Assembly (NCBI GenBank): GCA_001970855.1
Contig: LSSN01001662.1
Location: 1 to 18,418 of the forward strand
Direction of reading: 5' to 3'
Length of the DNA: 18,418 nt
Source: Smittium culicis
Taxonomy: Eukaryota > Kickxellomycota > Harpellomycetes > Harpellales > Legeriomycetaceae
Positions 1 through 9,313 of the stretch are shown here, one piece after another (position 1 is the first letter of the stretch; each line of letters begins with the position of its first letter). The notes under the pieces are model-generated. The model saw only the letters and a list, made by a program, of their open reading frames with translations. It ran no database searches and was not told where the DNA came from. Made by a program: the position numbers and the translations under genes.

Positions 1-88
1 CCCCCCCCCCCTCCCTCCTAACATAATTATTTTTTCTTCCTTTAACACTATTAATTTACATTTTTATTTCATTTTTATTGCTTATTAG
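1..88 (+). other. 3' end of a PANK4 intron, with a C-tract at the window edge
   Basis: The stretch is pyrimidine-rich and ends in TTATTAG, directly before the codon series for LGGGTFWG, so it is best read as the tail of an intron whose donor lies outside the window. It opens with eleven C residues followed by a CT-rich tract, which is unusual in such A+T-rich DNA. No coding potential in any frame resembles the upstream part of the kinase. Confidence 0.7.
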
Positions 89-2445
89 CTCGGAGGCGGA
101 ACATTCTGGGGCCTATTAAATTTACTCACCGGATCAAAATCGTTTGATGGTAATTCACTTTTTTATTCATATTCCCTTTACCCTCTAACCGTCTACTATT
201 TTCCTCCATAAAATTCTATCACCATGTTTTATCCGATCTTTTTTTTTTTTGTTAGAAATGCTTGATGTAAGCAAATCTGGAGATAACTCGAAAGTTGTAA
301 GTATACTCCTCCATTTAAAACTCGCCATCTGTACTTGATACTGCATTGTTATTTTATATCCAAATAATCGTTATTGATTTCATTAATATATTTTTTTTAT
401 TTTTTTCTTTTGCCTTATAAAAGGATATGATGGTTGGTGACATCTATGGAACTGATTATGACAAAATCGGTCTAAAAGCTACCGCCATCGCCTCTACTAT
501 GGGCGGAGTTTACAGAAAAAATTTACACAAGGAATACAATGACGCTGATATTGCCAGATCCCTTCTATATATGGTTAGTAACAATATTGGCCAAATTGCT
601 TATTTAAATGCCCAACTCCATGGAATCAAAAGAATTTACTTTGCTGGATACTTTATCAGAGGTTTTTTTTTACACTTTTCTTTATCAACTGTTTTAATTT
701 TAGTCAATTTATTAATACCCAATATCTTTTATTTTCTAAAAAAAAATTTTAGGTCACACTTTAACTATGCATACACTTTCTTATGCTATAAACTTTTGGT
801 CCAAGGGTACTATGAATGCTTTGTTTATGAGGCATGAAGGCTTTTTGGGTGCTGTTGGCGCTTTCATTAAAGCAGATCCAACTCTCCTTCCTGATAAGCC
901 TACTCGCAAAGGAAGAATGGGCTCATTCACTGAAAATTTCGTCGTTACTCAGGACTTAAATGGTACAAACGTTAGCATGATAGGAATATTCGACAGAGCT
1001 TCTACCAAATTGCTCCCTCTCCCGCAACTAATAATGCAAACAAGCAAAGAAGATTCAAGTGAAGATTTAAATTCATTAACTAGTACTCACAGAGTTTATG
1101 ACCCTGATACGTTTGACTTGGTTAGTGATACTGAGCTAAGAAATTACTGGTTTGAAGTAATGAGAAAGTGTACTGATAACCTGATTGACCTAGCTTCTTC
1201 AGGAAAACTAAACTTGAATCTACCAGAAGATTTAAGTAAACTGGATAAATTTAAAAAGATATTCAGCTCAAGAATTCAAACACTAACAGTCTCCCCATCC
1301 GCTTATGGTAAACTCTCCGTCAGAAGTTTGCTTAACTTGTGCGAGCAGTGCTTGCATGAAATCGGATTTACAGATTTGTACTCTAAAATAAAGTCTATCG
1401 AAAGTGAATCTGTAATAAAAACCCTTCCTGCTCTATTCAAAGAAGTCGACTCAATTACTGATAAAAAAGTTCTTGTTAAAACATTACTGCAAAGAGTTGT
1501 TACAGGTATAAAATAAGTCTAAATAACTGATAAATCATTATTTAAAAGCAGTTTACATTATATGTAGTTTATATTTAGCATTTAGTGCTAATATTCACAA
1601 AAAATTAATTTTCTACTATATATATTTATTTTTTCTTAGGTAATATGTTTGACTGGGGTAGCAACGAAATCATCGGATTTATACAGTCTCAGCAGGACAA
1701 GATCGATTTTTCCTTTTTCCAGGACAAAATAAATTTTGATTCAAGTTTGAACAACTCATCCAAGTTCATTGAAAAGATAACAAGCGGTGATGGTCATACA
1801 TACAAAAAAGCCGTAATTTTCATGGACAATTCGGGCGGCGACGCTTTCTTGGGCGTACTGCCATTCGCCAGGTTTCTATTATTTAGTGGAACAGACGTTA
1901 TCCTTGCCGCTAACTCGCATCCAGCACTCAACGATATAACTTCATCTGAGCTGACATCTTACTTGGACAGAATTGCGCAGTTCGATAGCGTTATCAGCAG
2001 CAAGATAAAAAATGGCAACCTTGTAGTTTGTGGAACTGGTAGTGCCAGCCCATGCCTTGACTTGAGCAGACTTAGCGAAAAGTTTGTGTCGCATTGCAAA
2101 GACGTCGATCTCGTTATTATTGAAGTAAGTTTATTCTGTTTTTTTTCCTCATTCACTATTTTCAATCAGCCTTCACTTCATAAAACAACCTTTATTAATC
2201 AGTGAAAAGTTTAAAACCATATTTGCCACATATTAACCATTTTTAAAATCGTACACTTTTAATTTTTTTTTTGCTCTCTTTGGAATGTTTAGGGAATGGG
2301 AAGATCAATACACACAAATTACTATGCGAAGTTTTCAGTCGACTCGCTCAAAATCGCAGCATTTAAAAGCAAGAAATCTGCTGAGCTGCTAGGATCCAAC
2401 TTGTATGACGCTCTATGCTACTTTTCAACCCCGGAACTAAAATAG
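89..2445 (+). CDS. PANK4: PANK4-type protein: pantothenate kinase fold fused to DUF89 phosphatase (5' end outside window)
   Basis: Six exons are visible: 89-149, 256-296, 424-661, 753-1505, 1640-2124 and 2293-2445 (TAG stop). All introns are GT-AG and phases are consistent, giving 576 residues. Residues 1-180 are the C-terminal half of a eukaryotic type II pantothenate kinase (LGGGTFWGL at the start, VGDIYG, GYFIRGHT, FWSKG, RHEGFLGAVGAF). A linker with LLPLPQL follows, then a DUF89 domain from about residue 250 to the end. Its metal site is intact: DNSGGD (D427, N428) and ALND (D463), followed by GSASPCLDLSRL and EGMGRSIHTNYY. In human PANK4 this domain dephosphorylates phosphopantetheine compounds and so opposes CoA synthesis; the same role here is inferred. 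The kinase N-terminal half, with the catalytic Glu, lies upstream of the window, so kinase competence cannot be judged. Plain fungal kinases such as yeast Cab1 lack DUF89. Order, linker and splice joins make the fusion secure. Confidence 0.93.
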
Positions 2446-2948
2446 CCGCCATTTATTATTACTAATATATTATCTCATCGAAAACTTTCTTATTGACTAT
2501 TACTATTTGTGCTATATTTTTATTTTGCTTTTTCTTAAATATAGATTAGCCCTTTTTCCTATTATTATTTTTTTTTGATTTAGTACTTTTAAAAAAATTT
2601 CGATTCTCCTCTTCCCTTTCCGCAGTTTATTTTCATTGCGGTAGTTGTAAATAAATAGATAAATGAGTAATCTAGTTGGATAGAATTCACTACTTTCTCC
2701 TCATTAACTTGACATACAATGAAATGCTAACTAACGTTTCCGCTTCTACTCTAGAACCCAAACCAAAAAAAAAAAAAGAAAGAAATAAAAATCACAAAAT
2801 CAAAAAATAGTTGCTTTTTTCAAATAAAAATAATTAAAGTAAAAGAAGTTTGATTTCTTACCAAAGAAGAAAAAAAAAAGAATTTTTATTAAAATTACAA
2901 AAAAAAAATTTATATATTATATATTATAAATATATAAATATGAAATTC
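2446..2948. other. Convergent spacer between PANK4 and the Reb1-like gene
   Basis: This 503-bp A+T-rich spacer carries the 3' flanks of two genes that point at each other. It contains several A and T homopolymers (for example near 2766-2780 and 2900-2910) and a small hairpin at 2620-2641 (CCGCA/TGCGG, 12-nt loop). I see no ORF, tRNA or repeat family. Confidence 0.6.
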
Positions 2949-5168
2949 TCAATTTTTTTTAGAAGATGATATGGGAAAAAGATTTTTCTGAATGGTATCC
3001 GCAATAAGCGAGTTGTTGTGGTGTTTCGGCACATTTGCAGATTTCCGCAGAAATTCCCACCTCGCCTTAGCTTGCTTCCAATTACACGCGGTTCCTGACT
3101 GGTTTAGAAGCGTCGTGACAAGTTTCCAGCTGATTCTTGCTCTTGGGTTATAGTCATTCGTGATATTATTACTACAGTTGTTGGTATTACTTGGATTTTC
3201 GTTATTACTACTAGATGGTGTTTGTGATGATACTTGCTTAACAAACTTTATTAGGTCAAGGTCAGATTCAAGAGACCATGTTCGATCGCTTTGTTGGGAG
3301 CTATAGTTAATCTGACAAGTCTGGATAGCTTCGTCGTTGGGTGAGCTATTAATAATCGGTGGCTGCGGATCAATCGATGGTGCTGGTGGCTGAGCTGGTG
3401 CAAAGCTGTTCCACTTTCCTCTGCATTGGGAGGCATTGCGAGTTTTTAAAATTGAAGAAACAGCTTCCCACTGTACGCCAATATCTTGACCAAACTCAAT
3501 GTTGTCTGTATGAAGACCTGCATCTAACCGAGCTTTTATTACAGAATCCTTAAGGGCTTGCTTTTCTTTAGCGTCCCATCTCCCAGTTTGCCTGGTTTCG
3601 CCAGGCTTTATATTTCTAAATCGATCTCTACAATTTGTACCAGTTCTGTTCATTCTTCTACCAATAACTTCCCACCTGTGACCAAGTCTACTTACCCAAC
3701 TAATTATTAAAAGAAAAGAAAAAACAGAGGATAAATAAGTGCTTGAAATATTAGAGAAAAGGTAAAAAGGAAATAAAATATAAAGAAGGAGTATAGACTT
3801 GGAATAAAACAAAGGCAAAATTTTTTGATTTTTTAGCTAAAAAAAAATTAATAACAGTAATGCGTACAATTTTAGCTGCTTATCTTGATCAGGAGTCCAG
3901 TTTCCTTGGTAGTTATTAGGATTAAATATTCTTTTTATGTGGTGGTAAATAGCTTGAACAGGGCGGTTGGGAATAGATCCGCATATCTGTTTCCAGACTC
4001 CGCTATATTCATCTTGGTCATTAGGGTTTTTTTGAAAAAGGAATTGTAATAGAGTTTCTCTTTCCCAGTTTTTCTGGGAGCATACGTTAGAAATTGCAAT
4101 ATTGATTTTTTCGTTTTCTTGTGGGGTGAATCTGCCTTTAAGATAAGTGATTCCATACTGTTTGCGAAGGCGTTTCAATCTGTTAGAAGAGAGCCATTTT
4201 TCATTTACGTTATGTTTGGACACTTTAGTTCTGGTTTTAGAAGGAGCTGAGACATAATTTTTATTATTAAGGGTATTAATAGATTGAGTGCCAGATTTAG
4301 AGATTTGGTGTAAAGCTAAAGCAATTTCATAGAAATTTTCGCTTATTAGGCCTGGATAATCAGATACCAGTTTTTCGGCAAAATCTTCAGAATCAAGACG
4401 AAATTCTTGCTCAAAATTTGAAACTGAGCTGGACTGATTAGTCGATTCAGCAATTTTAGACGATCTAATATAAATAAAAAAGTAATTCATGGTTATAATA
4501 TAGATAAAGAAAATATTAAAAAGAGGAATAAATTACTCTTCTGATGCTGGTAACGTTTCTAATCGTTTATCGGGAGAATTATTTGAATCAAAAAAGTTTA
4601 AAATGTGATTTTCAAGAAATTTTTCGAGGTTAATATTATTATAATTATTCAAGAAGTTTTCGGATTTTAAAATGTCAGATAAGTAGTCGTGAAGTTGGGG
4701 ATTAGAGATGATTTCTAGGGGAGTTAGAGTAGCATTTTGATCAGAAGAGCTAGAAGTTTCGATTGGGGGTTGAGCTGAGTGATCGTTATATGATTGCAAA
4801 AACAGGTTTTCTAAATTTTTTTCGAGGGCAGAGTAGAATAGGGCTTCCTCGTTTTTGTCCATGGAGAATTCAGGGTTTGAAAAAATAAGATTGAGGATGG
4901 AGTTTTCATCGCCGATTAGTTGAACATTAGGATTATCTAAATCGATGGGGCCAAAAGTTTGTTGGAAATTATCCGAGTTTTTAAAAACGGAGTTTAAAGA
5001 GTCAGTGAAGACTTTCAATAGCGAAAGTGCGGGAATGACGTTTAGGACGCTTAGGAGAAGATTTGTTAATCTGTCTAGGGAGCTCATTTCGTCATTTTTG
5101 CTTAAGCTTATTATGTCTGCAGTTAGCGAGGAAAGGGTTTGCTGGGAATTATCTTCAGAGAATTGCAT
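2949..5168 (-). CDS. reb1: Reb1/TTF-I-like protein with Myb repeats
   Basis: The ATG is at 5168-5166. Exons are 5168-4537, 4464-3868 and 3699-2949, phases agree, and the product is 659 residues. The first ~310 residues are acidic, Ser/Asn-rich and not recognised. The DNA-binding part then follows. Repeat 1 (about 321-389) opens with GRFTPQENEK and ends in IYHHIKRIFNP. Repeat 2 (398-440) has NWTPDQD, RWEVIG and CRDRFRN. Repeat 3 is at about 449-506 (GRWDAKEKQAL ... QCRGKW). A weaker repeat 4 is at about 550-627 (TWSLESDLDL ... WKQAKARW). This series is the Reb1 family pattern. Fungal Reb1 binds rDNA terminator and promoter sites, blocking replication forks or ending Pol I transcription; that role is inferred here. 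The donor of intron 2 was chosen as GTACGC at 3867 because it gives the normal 18-residue gap between the first two Trp of repeat 2. A TATA-like TATATAAG lies about 25 nt before the ATG. Alternative: another multi-Myb regulator. Confidence 0.8.
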
Positions 5169-5192
5169 TTTAATTTTTATTTTAATTTTTTT

Positions 5193-5200
5193 CTTATATA
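5193..5200 (-). promoter_or_regulatory. TATA-like box of the Reb1-like gene
   Basis: On the minus strand this reads TATATAAG, 24 nt before the ATG at 5168, and is followed by an A-rich leader. If used, transcription would begin very near the start codon, giving a short leader. TATA-like strings are common in A+T-rich DNA, so this is only suggestive. Confidence 0.25.
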
Positions 5201-5920
5201 GCCTTTAAAGTGTAGGTATAGATGGTGTGGATGTATAATACAGTAATAAAATCAAGATTGACATTGAGAATTTTTAGCGGAAGTAAATTCCAAATAAACT
5301 AAGAAATAAAAAGTTCAGTGTGAGTAGTATTAGTTTATAAGCTGATTTAGGCTGTTCAAATAGTAAAGAAATAATTGCGTTGTGCATAAATATAATAGTT
5401 TTTATTAAATTTGAATCAGCAGCCAAAAGGAAAATCTGTTAATGATTTTAAATCAGTGTGATGATAGGTGAATTTTTTTTTACTTAGTAATTATTGGTTA
5501 CGAAAATATATGATTTCGACCATGCATACCCCGACACATTATTGGTAGAGTTATCATTGAACTATATTGGCTAGCCAAATAATGAATCAGAAACAAGAAT
5601 TAATACCGAATATAAGCAATATATTGGTAAAAAGTAATCGAGTAGCAAATAGAATATTGCATTAAATTTTATCTTTTGATAATTAAAGAAACCGCAATTT
5701 TAAATATAAAGAGTAAATGAAAATAAGATGCTAAATAACGGAGGCAAAAGCCAAGTTGAGGATAAGTGTAATAAATACCTGCCTTTATTTTACTTATTCA
5801 ATCTCAGTTAGTTCTTTACTTCATTTCATTCTATTATGAAACTATTATAGGCTGTTTCGAAACTATTTTATTCTCTGATAATTTAAAATTTATAGCGTTT
5901 CGATTAATTTTATTATAAAT

Positions 5921-6122
5921 AGATATGGGATATTCTTCGGAGAAGTGGAACTTTTTTTCTTATAAATTCTATTTGCTAATATTAATTAGGGTTAACTATT
6001 GGTTGTATCAACTAAACCATTCGATTAAAAACTCTAAATTGAATTATAATTAAAAGCAATGCTCGAAAGTAGGAAAAACTTAATGGAAAAAGTTCCGCTC
6101 CTCCAAATAATCTCCCATATAC
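5921..6122. repeat. Imperfect inverted repeat, 42-nt arms (foldback or miniature element?)
   Basis: The arm at 5921-5962 matches the reverse complement of 6081-6122 at 32 of 42 positions, aligned without gaps, including ATATGGGA, GGAG and GGAAC blocks richer in G and C than the surroundings. Many mismatches are transitions. Similarity may run about 20 nt further inward with a 2-nt indel. The spacer is 118 nt and non-coding. I see no clear target-site duplication and no second copy in the window. Confidence 0.6.
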
Positions 6123-6222
6123 ATATGAAAAAAAAGGATGCCATAAGCTGGTATTTTATCCTGATGTTATGTTATCGTTCTTTATTTACTAGATCAAAAT
6201 TAGCTGATATTTCTAGAGGGAA

Positions 6223-6251
6223 TTAATGTATATATATTTGCTATACATTAA
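6223..6251. repeat. Perfect 10-bp hairpin
   Basis: TTAATGTATA at 6223-6232 pairs with TATACATTAA at 6242-6251 across a 9-nt loop. In DNA of this composition hairpins of this size are expected a few times by chance, so no function is claimed. Confidence 0.4.
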
Positions 6252-7530
6252 ATATTTATTTTCGATATTTATCAAAGCTGTAAAACGAACTATATGTGTA
6301 AAATGAGAATAACAGCAACTTTTCGAGATATAAAAGTATTATTTATATATTAGGATATTATGTTGAGGTTATACTGTGAGCCTAACAAATAAACTAAATT
6401 CTAACAGTAACAAATCAAGGATTATGATTTGTATTCTCCTAGGGCTAAGATAAATTGGAGACCATATATTTTTTATTACATTATTTTATCTCAACAGTTT
6501 AGGTAACGCTTATTATTATCAGCATCAAATACCTAAGAGATACTGTTGCAAGATATTATAGATTATTTTTCTGACAGTTGAGCCAATTTCGTAAGATATT
6601 GGTAAATTTAAATGGGTGAAATGTGGTTGTATACAGTATGAAATGGAAATTACCATAAAGTCAGTTAAATTACATAAATAATCAGATTTGTTAGCATTTT
6701 CATCGATATATAATTAGACTTAAAATACAGTGTGACAATCCTTAGATAGTTCAATTATTAAATATAAGGCATTATAAGTAATGATTCCTTTTGGGTAATG
6801 ATATTTAGGTTTGTATTTTATCATAGGAAGAGAGAATAAAAAACTACAATAATCATGTTTTATTCAAGTTTAAAAGTGCAAATACGAATCAAAAAAAATT
6901 TTTTTAAGCAGTTTGTGCAAGGTTAGATAGAGCTATATCTGAACGAGATTATTTGTAATTTTTGGAGTATGAAATCCAAAGCATGTACAGTTGTAATTTT
7001 TGTAGCTTGGAATGTTAGCCGTGGGTGTTTTATATGTTTTAACTTGGATTTTGTAGATTTTAGGAACTGTGACTTTGGCGCGTTTATTACAAGAAATTAT
7101 AGAATAGTTTTTTAGACCTTCAACAATTCAGAGGCTGAAAGTACGATTTGGTTTTATTACTTGGTGCAAAGTATTACGCGCATACTAAACCTGATTCGAT
7201 GTAAACGTGTTTGATCCAACTGTATTAGCAGATTTTACTAATTTAGATACATTTTTTTTGTCTTATCATTTATATTTCTGTTACAACTTGTGAGCTTAAA
7301 AAAGAATAAATTAATTTTAAAGCACTGATTAGTGGCCAAAAATGTTTATAGTTTCTCAGAAGTATTAGGCGCTTACTTATTTTCAGTTATTCAACTTTAA
7401 TACACCTAACAGAATATAGTTTTTTATCCTACAAGTTTTCTGGATTTTAAATTAAGCCTTAAAAAAGCAATCAAGCTCTCTTTTTATTACTTAATAAGCC
7501 CCATCATTATGAATAATATAGTTTATCTCT

Positions 7531-7597
7531 AAAAAAAAAAAAAAACTATAATTGTAAAATAGCTGTGCATCACTTTTCAATAAGAAAAAAAAAAAAA
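7531..7597 (+). promoter_or_regulatory. Poly(dA) tracts in front of the double-psi barrel gene
   Basis: An A15 run at 7531-7545 and an A13 run at 7585-7597 lie in the 70 bases before the coding region; the last A of the second run is the first base of the ATG. Such tracts typically keep fungal promoters free of nucleosomes and give an A-rich initiation context. This role is inferred from position alone. Confidence 0.35.
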
Positions 7598-8686
7598 TGG
7601 ACAAACGAAACAACAGAAACCCTGTAGATGAGTATAATTTGTTTGATACCCGCTCTTCAGATATAAAGTATTGGGCGCCAGAACCTTCAAACCCAAAGCC
7701 GGAAAATATCCCGCATAAAGTAATTATTCTTTAGCCTTTTAAGCAGTCACCAAAAAATAAAAGTAAAATCTGTAGTAGCCGCTAATGATTTTTTTAAAAT
7801 TTATGATTAATCTTGTGTTGTGTAGTCTTCTGGGAAACAGCGAGTCGAAGATTCGTGGATATATCCGCCTAAACCACGTGCACCACAGCGCCTAAATCCC
7901 AAAACAAACGATAACATTAAAGCAGACACAGAGAATCTGGCTGCGAGTATAGCGAACGGAAATAATGTAGCTAACAGGGAGCAGGATGAGCAAGGTGCCT
8001 TTATCCAGCCGCGTGCGAAATCAAGAGCAGCTAAATTAATGGAGACTTTGATCCCGATGCCAAAAGTGACAGATCCATACTCTAACTTCCGGGTGCCAAA
8101 ACTCGAGAGTAGATTGCCAATATTCTATCACAAATTCTACGCCTTCTTCGCCATATTTGCCGTCCTTCTAGTCTTTTGCGTTTCCGTTATCATATACATT
8201 AGCGTCACTGCTAGTAAGAGCTGTTTTGGAAACTGCGGCGATTTCGGCGAAAATGGGCTGTACTTGTATGGGTTTGGGTCTGCGATTTTAGCCGGTGAGT
8301 ATACAGCTGACAGCGAGTGCAACAATCTAAAATCATCAGAAACGAATTTTGTTACTATGGTTAGTAAACTTGTCTTTATTTTCAATCTATTCACGGCTCT
8401 CCTTTATTTTTTATTTTTAAAAAAGAATTATGATCCTTATTGCTTTATAATATTTTTAATTTTGAAGAATCCGCAACAGTTTGGCAATTACTCAGACTAT
8501 ACTTCAAATCCCGTTTGCAACAAATGTATATTAGTATCTGGTCCTACCGGTAAAGCGAAAGCCAAAATCGTCGGTATATGTCAAGACTGTACTAATGGCG
8601 GGCTTGGGCTTAGCAGAGCACTGTACCTGAACGTTGCCCCGTCTATCAGCGATAGCTCCATTCCTATATCATGGGGCCCTTGCTAA
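7597..8686 (+). CDS. Type II membrane protein with C-terminal double-psi beta-barrel (RlpA/expansin-like) domain
   Basis: Exons are 7597-7719, 7826-8359 and 8468-8686 (TAA), giving 291 residues. Residues 1-143 are hydrophilic and Pro/Asn-rich, probably cytosolic. One membrane segment lies at about 144-169. A Cys-containing double-psi barrel follows (about 174-291), matching the fungal family NPxCxKC...VSGPxGxAKxK(I/V)V...C..C...L.LS...I.W. Cysteines at 174, 178, 206, 236, 239, 257, 260 and 291 could form disulfides outside the cytosol. Two normally acidic positions are glycine: V-D-R-C reads VGIC (G255) and L-D-L-S reads LGLS (G266), so an enzymatic role is unlikely and a wall- or carbohydrate-binding role more plausible. 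Intron 2 (8360-8467) is 108 nt, in frame and stop-free; removing it joins VTM to NPQQFG, the usual spacing of the domain. The intron 1 junction is AAA|GTAATT to GTAG|TCT, phase 0. Function unknown. Confidence 0.8.
8360..8467 (+). other. In-frame, stop-free intron of the double-psi barrel gene
   Basis: The donor is GTTAGT and the acceptor TTTTGAAG, both in phase 0. The 108 nt translate to 36 codons without a stop, rich in Phe, Leu and Ile as expected of T-rich intron sequence. Splicing restores the conserved domain order, which is why it is called an intron; retention would give a 327-residue isoform with an extra hydrophobic stretch inside the barrel. Confidence 0.75.
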
Positions 8687-9280
8687 AACTAATACTAAAT
8701 AAATCAACTAATTACATATGTCCTGTTTCATTCAACACTTCCCACTTCTTACATCTAAACTCTTTCATTTACATGCATGTTTTCTACTCAGTTTATTATA
8801 GTTCAGCTTACATTTATTTATACATATCCCTTTATCTTTCGATCACTATATCTAAGGATGCTTCTTACATATCCCTATTCATAGATATCATATTGTTTAA
8901 TGTTAGCCTTTTAATTTTAATACAATTTTCTTATAAAAAACGGTTTAAATATTTCTCATACAGTATAGTATTAAAAGTATATTAATTTATTGATTATTTT
9001 GTAATTGGCTGAATATTTTTTGGAAATTGACTAATAAAACACCTTTTAAAAAAAATTAAAATATTACGAATTTCTCTTTTGCTTCATTTGTATTCTTTGT
9101 GTATTTTTCTATTACTTTGAAGCTGTTGATAAGAATATATTTTCCATTTAACTAAATAAGGCAGTATCAAGGCAACTTTCCGCATCTTAATAATCAATCG
9201 AGAGTGGGCTATTATCAAGATTTGTTTTTTGCTGGATAAAACAAAACAGAACAAATTCATACATACATTCTAATAAATAA

Positions 9281-9295
9281 ATGAATATTGGCTAA
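9281..9295 (+). promoter_or_regulatory. Four-codon upstream ORF before IMP1
   Basis: ATG AAT ATT GGC TAA encodes MNIG and stops 18 nt before the IMP1 ATG. If the transcript starts upstream of 9281, it could reduce or tune IMP1 translation through reinitiation. The transcription start is unknown. Confidence 0.35.
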
Positions 9296-9311
9296 GTGAC
9301 TTAGTACTAAG
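9292..9311. promoter_or_regulatory. Triple alternating palindrome at the IMP1 start
   Basis: The motif is CTAAG-TGA-CTTAG-TA-CTAAG. It holds two overlapping perfect palindromes: 9292-9304 (13 nt with a central G) and 9300-9311 (12 nt). It ends 2 nt before the start codon at 9314 and overlaps the stop of the upstream ORF. It resembles half-sites of bZIP/Yap1-like factors (TTAGTA, TGACTTA), or could form a small leader hairpin; both readings are inference. Confidence 0.4.
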
Positions 9312-9313
9312 CG

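Larger units (their letters stand above)
5169..7596. other. Divergent intergenic region, 2.4 kb, no gene seen
   Basis: This stretch separates the start of the Reb1-like gene (minus) from the start of the double-psi barrel gene (plus), so it should hold both promoters. All frames are closed by frequent stops, and I see no tRNA box A/B pair. It contains a ~200-bp imperfect inverted repeat (5921-6122), a perfect 10-bp hairpin (6223-6251), a telomere-like nonamer near 5988, and A-tracts near the right-hand start codon. The rest is featureless A+T-rich DNA. Confidence 0.7.
8687..9313. other. Spacer between the double-psi barrel gene and IMP1
   Basis: This 627-bp stretch holds the 3' flank of the first gene and the promoter and leader of IMP1. 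An open frame at 8671-8985 starts inside the upstream stop region and encodes only a Tyr/Ile/Leu-rich string typical of translated A+T-rich DNA, so it is not called. The only marked structures are the palindromes and upstream ORF just before the IMP1 start. Confidence 0.6.

Noticed and set aside
427..837. Open frame starting at an internal ATG and running through a PANK4 intron
   Set aside because: It merges exon 424-661 with the intron at 662-752; the splice join at 661/753 restores the conserved kinase sequence, so it is not a separate gene.
767..1516. Separate 249-residue gene starting at 767
   Set aside because: It is the interior of PANK4 exon 753-1505. Its stop lies in the following intron, and kinase homology continues seamlessly on both sides.
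8671..8985. 104-residue open frame after the double-psi barrel gene
   Set aside because: It overlaps the upstream stop in another frame, its composition is that of translated A+T-rich DNA, and it has no domain or motif. It is most likely 3' flank.
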